This document shows positions 43,640 through 51,281 of a stretch of 51,761 nt of DNA, in pieces. The position numbers and the translations under genes are program-made. The notes under the pieces are model-generated. The model saw only the letters and a list, made by a program, of their open reading frames with translations. It was not told the DNA's origin and searched no databases. Origin of the DNA: Minisyncoccota bacterium (GTDB lineage Bacteria; Patescibacteriota; Minisyncoccia; UBA6257; 2-01-FULL-56-20). Every line of letters starts with the position of its first letter. The stretch's first letter is position 1. The stretch is from the NCBI GenBank assembly GCA_031291905.1, contig JARLIC010000137.1, positions 1-51,761 on the forward strand, given 5' to 3'.

Positions 43640-45057
43640 CAGAATGGCCTCGAATCAAAGCTGTCAAAGTCTTCCAACGTTGGGTCGGGCTCTTCTTGAG
43701 ACCTACCCGGCGTTGCCGTGCAATCGAACGTGTTGTATCGCTTGTCGTACCACAGCGATACTCGGCCTCTCGGGCCACCGCGATGCTTGGCGACGATTGC
43801 CGTGACTTCGCCTTGCTTGTCGGCTTCGTCCATCTTCGAGTGGAGAAGGATGACCACGTCGGCGTCTTGCTCCACGCTTCCCGACTCTCTCAAGTCGTGA
43901 AGCTTCGGCTCTCGGTTCTCTTTGGCCGACTCGCGGTTGAGCTGGTGAAGGACGAGCACGGGTATCTTGAGTTCCCTGGCCAGCATTTTCATGCCGCGAG
44001 ACAAGCGTCCGACGACTTGCGTGCGGTTTTCGTTGTTGCCGTGCTCCTCGCTGATCAAGGCCATGTAATCGACGACAACGAGATCTAGGGCGTCCTTCTG
44101 CTTAATGCGGCGGGCGCAGGCCGCGATATCCATCATCGTTTGGTTCGGTGCGTCGCTGACATGGAGCCTCGCCTTCGCCATGATCGATGCCGCTTTGGCG
44201 ACAGCGGCACATTCTTGGCTGTTGAACTCGTCGTTGTCCGTCAGTCTCCGCGAATCAATCTTGGCCAGAGCCGAGGTCCAGCGATGACCAAGTTCGTCGC
44301 CTCCCATTTCGAGGCTCACGAACAGAGTCGAGTTCTTGTTGATGGCGGCGTGCTGAGCAATCCGAAGTGCGAGAGCCGTCTTGCCTTCCCCGGTTCGAGC
44401 GGCTAAGACGTACATCTTTTCCGCCATAAGTCCTTTGATCAGACGATCAAGGTCTACAATGCCTGTGGGAATACCGTGAAACTCGCCTCCCTTCGCGAGT
44501 GCGATATTGTCCATCATGTCTTTCATGACGACGTCGATTGGCACCGCAGATCCGACCGCGCGATCATCAGCTATTCCCTGGATTGACCTTTCGGCCTCTT
44601 CCTGTAGCTGCTTCGACGTATATAGGTTCGAGTAGCCTTTGTCGATGATGTCGGTGCACGACTGAATCAGTCTGCGCGTCACTGATTTTTGTTTTAAAAT
44701 ATCGGCGTGGTGGCGGGCGTTGGCGGCGTGAGGGACACTGTTGGCGATCTCGGTAAGCAGGTTGTCGCCGCCGATCTGCTTGTACTGGCCGCGCAACGTC
44801 AGTTCATCGGCGAGGGTCACTGCATCGACTGCCTTGCCCTCGTCGTGCATGTCGCGGATGGCGCGATAGACGACCTGATGCGCGTCGCGATAAAAGTCGT
44901 CGGCCCTTCTTATGATCGAAGCAACCTCATCGATCGCCCTATTGTCCAGAAGCATGGCCCCGAGGACGCTTCTCTCCGCGTCGAGATTCTGGGGAGGCAG
45001 TCGGTCACTGAGTCCGGAACGATCCCCGCGAACAGCACTAGGTGAATCGGAAAACAT
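43639..45057 (-). CDS. dnaB: Replicative DNA helicase DnaB
   Basis: 472 residues, full length. The N-terminal primase-interacting domain (PPQNLDAERSVLGAMLLDNR, about residues 21-120) is followed by a linker and the RecA-like domain: Walker A LAARTGEGKTALAL, SLEMGGDEL, Walker B DLVVVDYMAL, and RLSRGMKMLARELKIPVLVL then HQLNRESA; the ring finger region is LRESGSVEQDADVVILL. It unwinds DNA at the phage fork. No primase or loader gene is recognised in the window, so host partners or the neighbour at 45068 may serve. First large gene of the leftward module after the recombination genes. Confidence 0.95.
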   Translation of the reverse strand: MFSDSPSAVRGDRSGLSDRLPPQNLDAERSVLGAMLLDNRAIDEVASIIRRADDFYRDAHQVVYRAIRDMHDEGKAVDAVTLADELTLRGQYKQIGGDNLLTEIANSVPHAANARHHADILKQKSVTRRLIQSCTDIIDKGYSNLYTSKQLQEEAERSIQGIADDRAVGSAVPIDVVMKDMMDNIALAKGGEFHGIPTGIVDLDRLIKGLMAEKMYVLAARTGEGKTALALRIAQHAAINKNSTLFVSLEMGGDELGHRWTSALAKIDSRRLTDNDEFNSQECAAVAKAASIMAKARLHVSDAPNQTMMDIAACARRIKQKDALDLVVVDYMALISEEHGNNENRTQVVGRLSRGMKMLARELKIPVLVLHQLNRESAKENREPKLHDLRESGSVEQDADVVILLHSKMDEADKQGEVTAIVAKHRGGPRGRVSLWYDKRYNTFDCTATPGRSQEEPDPTLEDFDSFDSRPF

Positions 45058-45067
45058 GCAATTCTAC

Positions 45068-45589
45068 TCACTTGGCGCCGCCCTTGATCTTATTGTACAT
45101 GCGGAGGAAGACAGGGTCTTGGTCTCCGACGTCATCGATGGTCGTCGTCTTGCCCTTGTCGATCCAGAACTGACGAACTGTCTCCGTGGTCTGAATGTCT
45201 CCTTGGATTTTGGCGGCCTTGTTCGCCTCTGCCAACTTCTTCGCCATGCGTTCCGTCGGCGTGCCTTCTTTCTGAAACGTGTGGGCCATCGCGATGACGT
45301 ATCTCAAATGGCTCATATTAGGCTTTGTGATCCACGTTTCTTCGATCGCCTCACGCCACCAATCGACCGAGAAAAGCCGGTTGTACCTGATGACTTCATA
45401 GCAAACCCTCTGGTTGCCCCATCGCTTCCAAACGAGCGACCAGAGGCAATGAAGGTCGTGATTCGAGTGTTGATGCGGGCCTGGAAACGGAGCTAGGTCT
45501 AGGCCGCTTTCGTCGAAGAACTCGGGCTCGTCATGAGCCGGCTCGACGTTCCAGATTTGCAGGATTTCTTCTTTGCGAACTGCGGACAT
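45068..45589 (-). CDS. Hypothetical protein upstream of dnaB, 173 aa
   Basis: ATG 45589. Trp-rich first half (WSLVWKRWGNQRVCYEVIRY, WWREAIEETWITKPNMSHLR) and a helical second half (RMAKKLAEANKAAKIQG). The place directly before dnaB is often taken by helicase loaders or replication initiators, so such a role is possible; no AAA+ motif is present. Confidence 0.7.
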   Translation of the reverse strand: MSAVRKEEILQIWNVEPAHDEPEFFDESGLDLAPFPGPHQHSNHDLHCLWSLVWKRWGNQRVCYEVIRYNRLFSVDWWREAIEETWITKPNMSHLRYVIAMAHTFQKEGTPTERMAKKLAEANKAAKIQGDIQTTETVRQFWIDKGKTTTIDDVGDQDPVFLRMYNKIKGGAK

Positions 45590-45660
45590 TCAAAAGCGCC
45601 CCCTTGGCCTCGCAGTGAGCAAGGCTTGCTGATGTTTCGGGCTGGGGATTCGGCGGGATT

Positions 45661-45945
45661 TCAGAGACCAGACGGCTTGCTGATCAGTTCATAGATCGAG
45701 TTGCCGTCGCTCTGTTCTTCGCACTTGATCACGCACCCGGCCTTGCGGAGATCGCTGATTCGGCTGGTGTACTTGGCGGCAATCGCCGCGATGTCACGGA
45801 GCCGTGCGGGGCCTTCGCTGAGAAGATCGAGGATGCGTCGATTCTGGCCCGACAAACGGCGTCGGGCGTGGATTGCTACGTTGGGATCGGTTGCGGGCAG
45901 GTGCTCAAGGATGTCGAAAAGGGGAGTTGCGGAGGAGCGTTTCAT
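45661..45945 (-). CDS. Winged-helix regulator-like protein, 94 aa
   Basis: ATG 45945 (ATGA). GQNRRILDLLSEGPARLRDI, AAIAAKYTSRISDLRKAGCV and SIYELI follow the winged-helix order: a helix, LRDIAAIA turn, recognition helix and wing. This is the pattern of phage replication-region regulators. Target unknown. Confidence 0.75.
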   Translation of the reverse strand: MKRSSATPLFDILEHLPATDPNVAIHARRRLSGQNRRILDLLSEGPARLRDIAAIAAKYTSRISDLRKAGCVIKCEEQSDGNSIYELISKPSGL

Positions 45946-46331
45946 GCGTCCTCCGCGTCAGGCATTCGGCCCTTGATCAGGCGGTAGACTTCCAGTTCAT
46001 CGCACGATTTTTGGAAGGCGACGACGATCACTCGATCGTGCTGCTTAACCTTCTCGTACCGAGCTTTTGTATGGTTCGGCTTCAGGAACACGGTCTTTTC
46101 GTCAGGGAACGTGAACCACTCGACCAGCATCGATTGGAAGTCATGGTCTAACTGATCGTGGTCGAAGTACTCGTGATCGGGAGCATCGACGTACAGTTTT
46201 TCAATCACCGCGTAGTGGGCGGCTGGGTTTTCCGAGGCGTGAACATAGGCTTCGGGAACAGCGAATTCCTTGAACCCATTCTTGCTGAGTTCGGCGATCA
46301 GCTCGCGTGCTCGCTTGGAAATATCGCTCAT
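45942..46331 (-). CDS. Hypothetical protein, 129 aa
   Basis: ATG 46331 (ATGA overlap), chosen over the longer frame. MSDISKRARELIAELSKNGF, then acidic and aromatic (DHEYFDHDQLDHDFQSMLVE), then VVAFQKSCDELEVYRLIKGR. No family recognised. Confidence 0.7.
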   Translation of the reverse strand: MSDISKRARELIAELSKNGFKEFAVPEAYVHASENPAAHYAVIEKLYVDAPDHEYFDHDQLDHDFQSMLVEWFTFPDEKTVFLKPNHTKARYEKVKQHDRVIVVAFQKSCDELEVYRLIKGRMPDAEDA

Positions 46332-46567
46332 GCATCCCCCACTAAACTGCAATGATCTGGCACAGAGCAAAAGAAGCCGCCAGGAAAGAAATCGCACGCG
46401 ACACGAACGTACCACTCGTATTCACCCACAGGCGGATTAGCCACCACGAAGATGTCGCCGTCTTTGATCTCGCGCCCTACGCCGTCTTCGATGACGTAGC
46501 AATGCGAGCCTTCAGGAACGTGGAAGACGACGCGGTCGCCGGTCTTGATTGTCTTGAGGTCGATCAT
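46328..46567 (-). CDS. Small barrel-like protein, paralogue of 46788
   Basis: 79 residues. LKTIKTGDRVVFHVPEGSHC and DGDIFVVANPPVGEYEWYVR VACDF match the gene at 46788 (LDKLKPGDRVVTLYADTFC, AGSAFALAKPAVDWVDQCVR VAHEK). The two are likely duplicates separated by a zinc-ribbon gene. Probably a small beta barrel. Function unknown. Confidence 0.7.
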   Translation of the reverse strand: MIDLKTIKTGDRVVFHVPEGSHCYVIEDGVGREIKDGDIFVVANPPVGEYEWYVRVACDFFPGGFFCSVPDHCSLVGDA

Positions 46568-46791
46568 GATTCCTCCCTTCCGTCCGAGTCCCCGTATCGC
46601 TCGCGAACCTCGTCATTCCAGCAATCGCCGCATAAGTATTTGCCTTTATGGTTAATGATCCATCCGCACCCGAAGTAGTAGCTCATGAAGTCAGACCTTT
46701 TCTTCATGCTTGTCGTGGATTCGATCGCTCGACAGCACGCCTTGCCGTCGCATTTGACCTCCCATCTGGAAACCGTTACCAGAGGCATCAT
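46564..46791 (-). CDS. Zinc-ribbon protein, 75 aa
   Basis: ATG 46791 (overlapping the previous stop), AAGGGTGG upstream. VKCDGKACCRAIESTTSMKK, GCGW and YLCGDCWNDEV give a zinc ribbon. Function unknown. Confidence 0.65.
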   Translation of the reverse strand: MMPLVTVSRWEVKCDGKACCRAIESTTSMKKRSDFMSYYFGCGWIINHKGKYLCGDCWNDEVRERYGDSDGREES

Positions 46792-47132
46792 GAACCACCC
46801 TTCTCTGCCCGCTCCCTCGCCGCAAAACCGCACCGACACCCGAACCACATATTCGGGCCTCGCATGTCGCAAGTGCATGACTTAGGTGTTTCGACTGGCT
46901 CTTCACCGAGGTCCGCCATGCGAAGCAGGCTCTTATCGATCAAGAATGCTCCACTTGGAGCCTTCTCGTGAGCCACCCGGACACACTGATCCACCCAGTC
47001 GACGGCAGGCTTGGCGAGGGCGAAGGCGCTCCCGGCCGGAACATCGAACCAGTCGCCGTTGGCTGGACAAAACGTGTCGGCGTACAGCGTGACGACGCGA
47101 TCGCCAGGCTTGAGTTTGTCTAGTTCAACCAC
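46788..47132 (-). CDS. Small barrel-like protein with Cys-rich tail
   Basis: 114 residues from GTG 47132, placed after the strong site GGGAGGAGAAA of the duplicated leader hairpin. The body VELDKLKPGDRVVTLYADTF matches 46328. The C-terminal SCTCDMRGPNMWFGCRCGFA adds a metal-binding Cys cluster. The longer frame up to 47249 crosses the leader and is not used. Confidence 0.7.
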   Translation of the reverse strand: MVELDKLKPGDRVVTLYADTFCPANGDWFDVPAGSAFALAKPAVDWVDQCVRVAHEKAPSGAFLIDKSLLRMADLGEEPVETPKSCTCDMRGPNMWFGCRCGFAARERAEKGGS

Positions 47133-47143
47133 TGTTTCTCCTC

Positions 47144-47454
47144 CCCCCTCGCACCCCGAGGGGATTGACGTTACGCTACGCCTTGATGTCGAAGTCAAAC
47201 GGGCTCTCGTCAGCGGCCGATTTCGTTTGCCTCTTGAGTATTTCGGCATACTCGCGGGGCGTCCTCACGTAAGGCGTCTTGCCTGCGTAGATCGTGGAAG
47301 CGACGACTCCAAGGCATTCGTCGTCCACTAGGCTCTCGGCGTAGCGGCTCCCACCAACGATCACCGTCCAGCCTTTGCCGGCTTCCTTGATGATCACGAT
47401 CGTGTCATTCATCGCCTTCTCCTTCCCCCTCGCACCCCGAGGGGATTGACGTTA
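47144..47454 (-). repeat. Duplicated 30-bp leader hairpin, 47144-47173 and 47425-47454
   Basis: Two identical 30-bp copies lie just upstream of the genes starting at 47132 and 47412. On the transcribed strand each reads TAACGTCAATCCCCTCGGGG followed by TGCGAGGGGG, so CCCCTCG pairs with CGAGGGG over a 5-nt loop, and the ribosome site (AGGAG) follows at once. A shared translational switch is plausible; the AGGA core could also be read by CsrA. Confidence 0.8.
47176..47412 (-). CDS. Hypothetical protein, 78 aa
   Basis: ATG 47412 after the leader hairpin and AAGGAGAA. NDTIVIIKEAGKGWTVIVGG is a beta hairpin, then a helix, then TPREYAEILKRQTKSA. Lies between the annealing-protein gene and the 46788 gene. 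Function unknown. Confidence 0.65.
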   Translation of the reverse strand: MNDTIVIIKEAGKGWTVIVGGSRYAESLVDDECLGVVASTIYAGKTPYVRTPREYAEILKRQTKSAADESPFDFDIKA

Positions 47455-47465
47455 GAAACGGGCGA

Positions 47466-48374
47466 TCAACCCCGCGACCCCGGCTCATCCGGGAACTCTT
47501 CCTGAACCAACGGCTTCACCGGCTGCTTGACCTGATTCGCGGCGGCCTGTTTGGCTTTGACATCCGCAAGCGTAGCGTTGAGGTTCTGAGCTTTGACGCT
47601 GACGACGACTTGCACGGGGAAGATGTCGTACAACTGAGCTTCGCCATTCTCGATAGACTGATTCCATCCGATCATAGTGATGACGTGCTCCTCCGTGATC
47701 TCCTCGCGTCCGTTCACTCCAAGGGCCTGATAGACGTGCTCGGCGGGGATCGCCTTGCCTCGCCAGAAGTCAAGCCATTCGCCTCGCTCCACGTCGATAG
47801 CCTTGAGGCTTCCCTTGATGACCTGGCGAACTTGCTCGTACGCTCCGTCCCAGAAAGCTCGCGGGACGACCTTGAAGATCGCATTGCGAGTCGCCTTGGA
47901 GATCGCCGCGTTCGCCGTCATGTTGATCATGTCGGCGTTGTACTTCTTGCCGTACTTGTCGATGATTCCGACGCGAAGTTCAACAGCCACGCGATTGTTC
48001 CGCTGGAGGTCGATGCACTCGCCCATCACGACCACGACCTTGTCGTCTTCGTCGATCACGCGGCCCTGAACGCTGATATTGCCCCAGCATGAGGCCAGGA
48101 TTTCAGCGAACCGAGCGGACGGCCCTTCGATCGTCTTGCCCCCGCGAGGCAGGGCGTAGATGCAAGACTTCGCGATCTCTTTGGTCAATCCAGCCATCGT
48201 CTTGACCTCGTCGACCGCCCTCCGCAGGTTGCGAGGGAACGCCCGAGCCGTCGCGATCTGACTGTCGATCGTGGCCTTGACCAACGCATATGAAGCGTTC
48301 GGCGTCGATACTTCGATGGACGATTCGTTTTCCATGATCTCGCCGCCGCGACCTTCGTACGAAACAATCGACAT
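47466..48374 (-). CDS. Putative single-strand annealing recombination protein
   Basis: 302 residues from ATG 48374 (AGGAG site). ATARAFPRNLRRAVDEVKTM, CIYALPRGGKTIEGPSARFA, EILASCWGNISVQGRVIDE and KYNADMINMTANAAISKATR NAIFKVVP match a widespread phage family that I know as a partner of YqaJ exonucleases. It is thought to be a RecT/Rad52-like annealing protein, though it lacks the classical RecT signature. Directly downstream of YqaJ. Together they would carry out strand-annealing recombination. The C-terminal 45 residues are probably disordered. Confidence 0.7.
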   Translation of the reverse strand: MSIVSYEGRGGEIMENESSIEVSTPNASYALVKATIDSQIATARAFPRNLRRAVDEVKTMAGLTKEIAKSCIYALPRGGKTIEGPSARFAEILASCWGNISVQGRVIDEDDKVVVVMGECIDLQRNNRVAVELRVGIIDKYGKKYNADMINMTANAAISKATRNAIFKVVPRAFWDGAYEQVRQVIKGSLKAIDVERGEWLDFWRGKAIPAEHVYQALGVNGREEITEEHVITMIGWNQSIENGEAQLYDIFPVQVVVSVKAQNLNATLADVKAKQAAANQVKQPVKPLVQEEFPDEPGSRG

Positions 48375-48377
48375 CTG

Positions 48378-49277
48378 TTAGCTTCTCCTAGGGGTACGGA
48401 AAGAAAGGTTGATTCGCCTGTGCGCTTTTCTGACTGACACGCTTTCCGCAATGTCGCTGACGCTGCACTTGATGATCCGACCGTCGGGAAGCACGCCCGA
48501 CGACACGCCGCAGAGAGCGTCGATGATGCTGGCTTTGCGTTCGTCCTTCTGAGCTTCAAGGAAGCCGATCGACTCCTTGATCTCGTTGTACTGATCGACG
48601 ACGGCCTGGATGTCGTCGCCTAGTGCGATCTGACCTTCTTGGACGCCGAAGTGCTTCACGAGGGCTTCGGAGTCGCGAATCCCTAGTGAGAGCGGAGGAG
48701 TCTTGGATTCGACCGAATTCCAAAACTCAGCCTCAACGTCGTTGATCTGGTCGATCAATTCGTTATTGCGTTCGACTGGGTATACGCGAATGTCTTCCAT
48801 CATTCCGACAAACACAGCGAAGATTACGACCTTGCGTTTCGTCACGGCGAGTTGATGTTGTCCCTGGATTTGCCATTCGATCGGCAGGGAATCCACGTCG
48901 CCGTCTTCGCCGAGTTCTCTCGCCTTCTCGTAGCCAACCGACTTGAATTCGGCGATCCGCTCGCCATCGATCAGTCGGTCGAGCGTGGCGAGTTGCCAAG
49001 GCCGATCATCAGACTGGAAGCAAACCTGAGAGCCTATGTAATTGCACCCGATTCGCTCCTGAAGTGCTTCAGCAATGGCTCCTTCAAATCGATGCCCCCA
49101 TTTCATCGGCGGCGACACGAATTTAGGCGGAACGGGCTCGCCAAGTTTTTCCAGCCAGAGACCAATCCGGTTCTGATCCGGGTATGGACTAGCTCCAACG
49201 ACAACCGGCGCGTCTGAACCTCCGATCCCGCCACGTCGCCACGCGAGCCAATCGGTATTCGATAAACTGTCGCTCAT
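48378..49277 (-). CDS. YqaJ-family phage exonuclease
   Basis: 299 residues from ATG 49277 (ATGA). WLAWRRGGIGGSDAPVVVGA, MKWGHRFEGAIAEALQ, WQLATLDRLIDGERIAEFKS VGY and IEWQIQGQHQLAVT carry the residues of the PD-(D/E)xK fold (E, D in TLD, ExK, Q). Like lambda Exo, it should degrade 5' ends of duplex DNA and hand single strands to the annealing protein that follows. The C-terminal 80 residues form a helix and a domain of unknown role. Confidence 0.9.
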   Translation of the reverse strand: MSDSLSNTDWLAWRRGGIGGSDAPVVVGASPYPDQNRIGLWLEKLGEPVPPKFVSPPMKWGHRFEGAIAEALQERIGCNYIGSQVCFQSDDRPWQLATLDRLIDGERIAEFKSVGYEKARELGEDGDVDSLPIEWQIQGQHQLAVTKRKVVIFAVFVGMMEDIRVYPVERNNELIDQINDVEAEFWNSVESKTPPLSLGIRDSEALVKHFGVQEGQIALGDDIQAVVDQYNEIKESIGFLEAQKDERKASIIDALCGVSSGVLPDGRIIKCSVSDIAESVSVRKAHRRINLSFRTPRRS

Positions 49278-49324
49278 TGCCCGCGCTTTCCTTCGGCCGC
49301 CCGGCCATTCGATTTGATGCCCAT
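49274..49324 (-). CDS. 16-aa leader ORF before the exonuclease
   Basis: ATG 49324 directly after the stop of the upstream gene (TAAATG), product MGIKSNGRAAEGKRGQ, stop overlapping the exonuclease ATG (ATGA). Probably keeps ribosomes coupled; functional peptide unlikely. Confidence 0.35.
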   Translation of the reverse strand: MGIKSNGRAAEGKRGQ

Positions 49325-49525
49325 TTACGCAATCCTCCGCTTAACAGGAATCGCATCAATCGCCTTGGCCAGCTTCCTGGCTCGACCGCTGAGGATCGCC
49401 ACGCCGTATCGAGCGATGAGGTATCCGTCGAACGTCCGATCGGAGATCGCCTTGGCCACAAGTTTCGAGCCGCGAGCGTCGATCCGATCGATCAACGCTT
49501 CGAGCCGGTGGATTCTGGTTTTCAT
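49325..49525 (-). CDS. Basic helical protein, 66 aa
   Basis: ATG 49525 after AAAGGA. MKTRIHRLEALIDRIDARGS and the C-terminal GRARKLAKAIDAIPVKRRIA are basic and helical, likely nucleic-acid binding. The frame extends further upstream, but the ribosome site supports this start. Function unknown. Confidence 0.6.
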   Translation of the reverse strand: MKTRIHRLEALIDRIDARGSKLVAKAISDRTFDGYLIARYGVAILSGRARKLAKAIDAIPVKRRIA

Positions 49526-49526
49526 C

Positions 49527-49772
49527 TCACAGTCCTTTCGATCTCGCGTACGCCGCCTCGAACGCATAAAGGCAGCCGCCATCCTCGCGTCGCCATTTCG
49601 ACCAAGCCTCTTCAAGCTCCTCGAACTCGGCGTCGAACCCGCTGGACACGCGAGAGCCGCACGAATCGATCTCGCCGAGCCGCTTGAAATCCCGGTCGCC
49701 GTCCGCGTCGGTAGTGACGAGGAAGACGTCGCCGTCGGAGTCGAGCATCAGGTTGGCGGTGAAGTGCTCCAC
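49527..49772 (-). CDS. Acidic protein, first gene of the leftward module, 81 aa
   Basis: GTG 49772 (VEHFTANLMLDSDGDVFLVT...) with GGGGG upstream; the frame is open to 49892, but that part covers the promoter at 49832-49860. An acidic body with Trp (EELEEAWSKWRREDGGC). Being first behind the operator cluster it may be an early regulator. Start uncertain. Confidence 0.5.
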   Translation of the reverse strand: MEHFTANLMLDSDGDVFLVTTDADGDRDFKRLGEIDSCGSRVSSGFDAEFEELEEAWSKWRREDGGCLYAFEAAYARSKGL

Positions 49773-49807
49773 GGCGTTGCCCCCGGCTTGCTTGGAAAGG
49801 TTGGAAG

Positions 49808-49898
49808 AAATCTCTTGCTCCGACACGATGAAGCATAGACGAAAGCAAGAAGGTTTGCAAGTCCAGAAAGCAAGAGAATGGCGAAAAAGCAAGAGATT
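49808..49898. promoter_or_regulatory. Cluster of four CTTGC elements (operator-like)
   Basis: AAATCTCTTGCT (49808-49819), AAAGCAAGAAGG (49842-49853), AAAGCAAGAGAAT (49867-49879) and AAAGCAAGAGATT (49886-49898): one copy in one orientation and three in the other, between two divergent genes and around the minus promoter. This is the densest cluster in the window and resembles a phage repressor operator region. Confidence 0.7.
49832..49860 (-). promoter_or_regulatory. Leftward promoter of the replication module
   Basis: On the minus strand TTGCAA (49860-49855), 17-bp spacer, TATGCT (49837-49832). One CTTGC element lies in the spacer and others flank it on both sides. It should drive the genes from 49772 down to the dnaB and csrA region. 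Confidence 0.7.
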
Positions 49899-49906
49899 CG
49901 TCGGGG

Positions 49907-50371
49907 TTGCGTTGCGGGAAAGGAGAAGCTAGGCTTGAGGCGGAAAGGAGGGCCGGAAAGCTGATTTACTTCCTTCGATCGGCCAGGACATCTCTGATTA
50001 AGATTGGCCGCAGCAGCCATTTCCGCTCGCGATACGCCCAACTCGCGTACGAGCACAAGGAAAATCTTGAGATCCTCGGGGTCGTCTCAGAGGACGTCTG
50101 GGAGGAGAGACAACTCCATCGGATCTTCAGCGAGATTCGCGTTGTCAATGAGTGGTTCGAAAACTCGGCGGTTCTTCGCGACTTCATCGCTCAACACGCG
50201 ACGCTCGATCTCGCGGCGGTCGACACGCCACGCAACGAGGTGATGGTGCCGATCGATCGGCATATCGCGTTCCAGGCGAAAAAAAACGCTGAGAACCGAG
50301 GAATCCCGGTTCACAGCTATTTAAGCAGCCTGCTACGCCAGGCTGTCGACGACGATTTCAAGCGGATCTAG
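49907..50371 (+). CDS. GIY-YIG-like (MUG113/T5orf172) protein
   Basis: Up to 154 residues from TTG 49907; a CTG at 49960 after AAAGGAGG is the other possible start, and no ATG fits. GKLIYFLRSARTSLIKIGRS, then SHFRSRYAQLAYEH, then EERQLHRIFSEIRVVNEWFE match the degenerate GIY-YIG domain found in phage T5orf172-like proteins (YF...IKIG, R...L, E..LH..F...R..EWF). The C-terminal part (VPIDRHIAFQAKKNAENRGI PVHSYLSSLLRQA) looks like a ribbon-helix-helix unit. It may be a nuclease or a DNA-binding regulator. Divergent from the replication module. Confidence 0.7.
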   Translation: MRCGKGEARLEAERRAGKLIYFLRSARTSLIKIGRSSHFRSRYAQLAYEHKENLEILGVVSEDVWEERQLHRIFSEIRVVNEWFENSAVLRDFIAQHATLDLAAVDTPRNEVMVPIDRHIAFQAKKNAENRGIPVHSYLSSLLRQAVDDDFKRI

Positions 50372-50616
50372 GCGACGCCCGACAGGCTGTCCCGCCTCAA
50401 AATCTCATAACAGGAGTACGGGGTTCTTTGGTGGCCGACATGATAGAAGGAACAGATTGGGCACAGATAGGCGGATAGTCGGACGTCGTTCTGGATTTCT
50501 TCCTTTGCCCGCTTCAGCCGGCCGCTTTTGTCGGAATACTCGGTCGATTGGGTTCGGCGAACCCGATGCATGGCCGCTTCTCTGGTCATAAATTTCTTCT
50601 TTTCATGGCACTGCAT
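50368..50616 (-). CDS. Zinc-finger-like small protein, 82 aa
   Basis: ATG 50616 after GAGGAC. HEKKKFMTREAAMHRVRRTQ and LSAYLCPICSFYHVGHQRTP match the K..F.T...A ... Y.CP.C..WH.GH pattern of many small actinobacterial and phage proteins; Cys, Cys, His, His would bind zinc. It converges on the GIY-YIG-like gene with a 4-base overlap. Confidence 0.7.
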   Translation of the reverse strand: MQCHEKKKFMTREAAMHRVRRTQSTEYSDKSGRLKRAKEEIQNDVRLSAYLCPICSFYHVGHQRTPYSCYEILRRDSLSGVA

Positions 50617-50635
50617 ATCGTCCTCGGTTCTTAAT

Positions 50636-50821
50636 TTAAGATGCCTTCGCCTTATTCTGCTTGGCCGGCTTGCCGCACGCCTTGCCTCCGGGTATGCCCG
50701 CGAGGTAGACCTTTCGGGTTTCCAGGTCCGAGCACCGCCCGGTCATAATGTTGTTCATCGCGGCTCGGTACTCGTGCACCAGCCGCCTTGTCTTCTTCGC
50801 CTGCTTGCTTAACTGTTCCAC
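50636..50821 (-). CDS. Basic small protein, 61 aa
   Basis: ATG 50821, overlapping the previous gene by 13 bases. Basic throughout (EQLSKQAKKTRRLVHEYRAA, KPAKQNKAKAS). Likely nucleic-acid binding. Function unknown. Confidence 0.6.
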   Translation of the reverse strand: MEQLSKQAKKTRRLVHEYRAAMNNIMTGRCSDLETRKVYLAGIPGGKACGKPAKQNKAKAS

Positions 50822-51054
50822 GGCTCCTCTTTCTCGTCGTCGTCTTCGTAGTTCGGTTTCCAGAAATCCGCTTCGTCTTTCTTGCGTCTTGCTTCCGATT
50901 TCATGCTGACCAGGACGCTCGTCGCCTCTTGCGTCGCCCGCCTCTGCTCGACGATGCTCGCTATCAACGTCTTGAACGAAGCCCAGAACAGCACGGAGTA
51001 GAACAACCCCACCGCTCCGAACCCCAAGAGAAATCCGCCGACTGAATCGCTCAT
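50809..51054 (-). CDS. Membrane-anchored coiled-coil protein, 81 aa
   Basis: ATG 51054 (overlap with the previous stop). One membrane segment (VGGFLLGFGAVGLFYSVLFW) followed by a charged helix (SIVEQRRATQEATSVLVSMK) and an acidic tail. A holin- or spanin-like topology, but no lysin gene is near. Confidence 0.65.
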   Translation of the reverse strand: MSDSVGGFLLGFGAVGLFYSVLFWASFKTLIASIVEQRRATQEATSVLVSMKSEARRKKDEADFWKPNYEDDDEKEEPWNS

Positions 51055-51281
51055 GAGTCTTTTCTCCTGTCTCGCGTGACGGATCGGACGTACCCGTACA
51101 GCACGGCTACGGCCAGGATCGATCGCCAATCGAACGGTATCGCCAGGCCGAAAAGCGTGTTCAAGCACCAGATAAAGGCGGCCGAGGGCAAGACGATCAC
51201 GGTTGTGCCGAAGAACAAGATTCCGGCGCAAACAATCACGGCGCCCACGATGTCGACCGCCTTCGTGCTGATCTTCTTCAC
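51051..51281 (-). CDS. Small two-pass membrane protein, 76 aa
   Basis: GTG 51281 (GTGA overlap, GGGGGAAA upstream). Hydrophobic segments IVGAVIVCAGILFFGTTVIV and LNTLFGLAIPFDWRSILAVA. Basic tail. Next to another membrane gene. Function unknown. Confidence 0.65.
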   Translation of the reverse strand: MKKISTKAVDIVGAVIVCAGILFFGTTVIVLPSAAFIWCLNTLFGLAIPFDWRSILAVAVLYGYVRSVTRDRRKDS

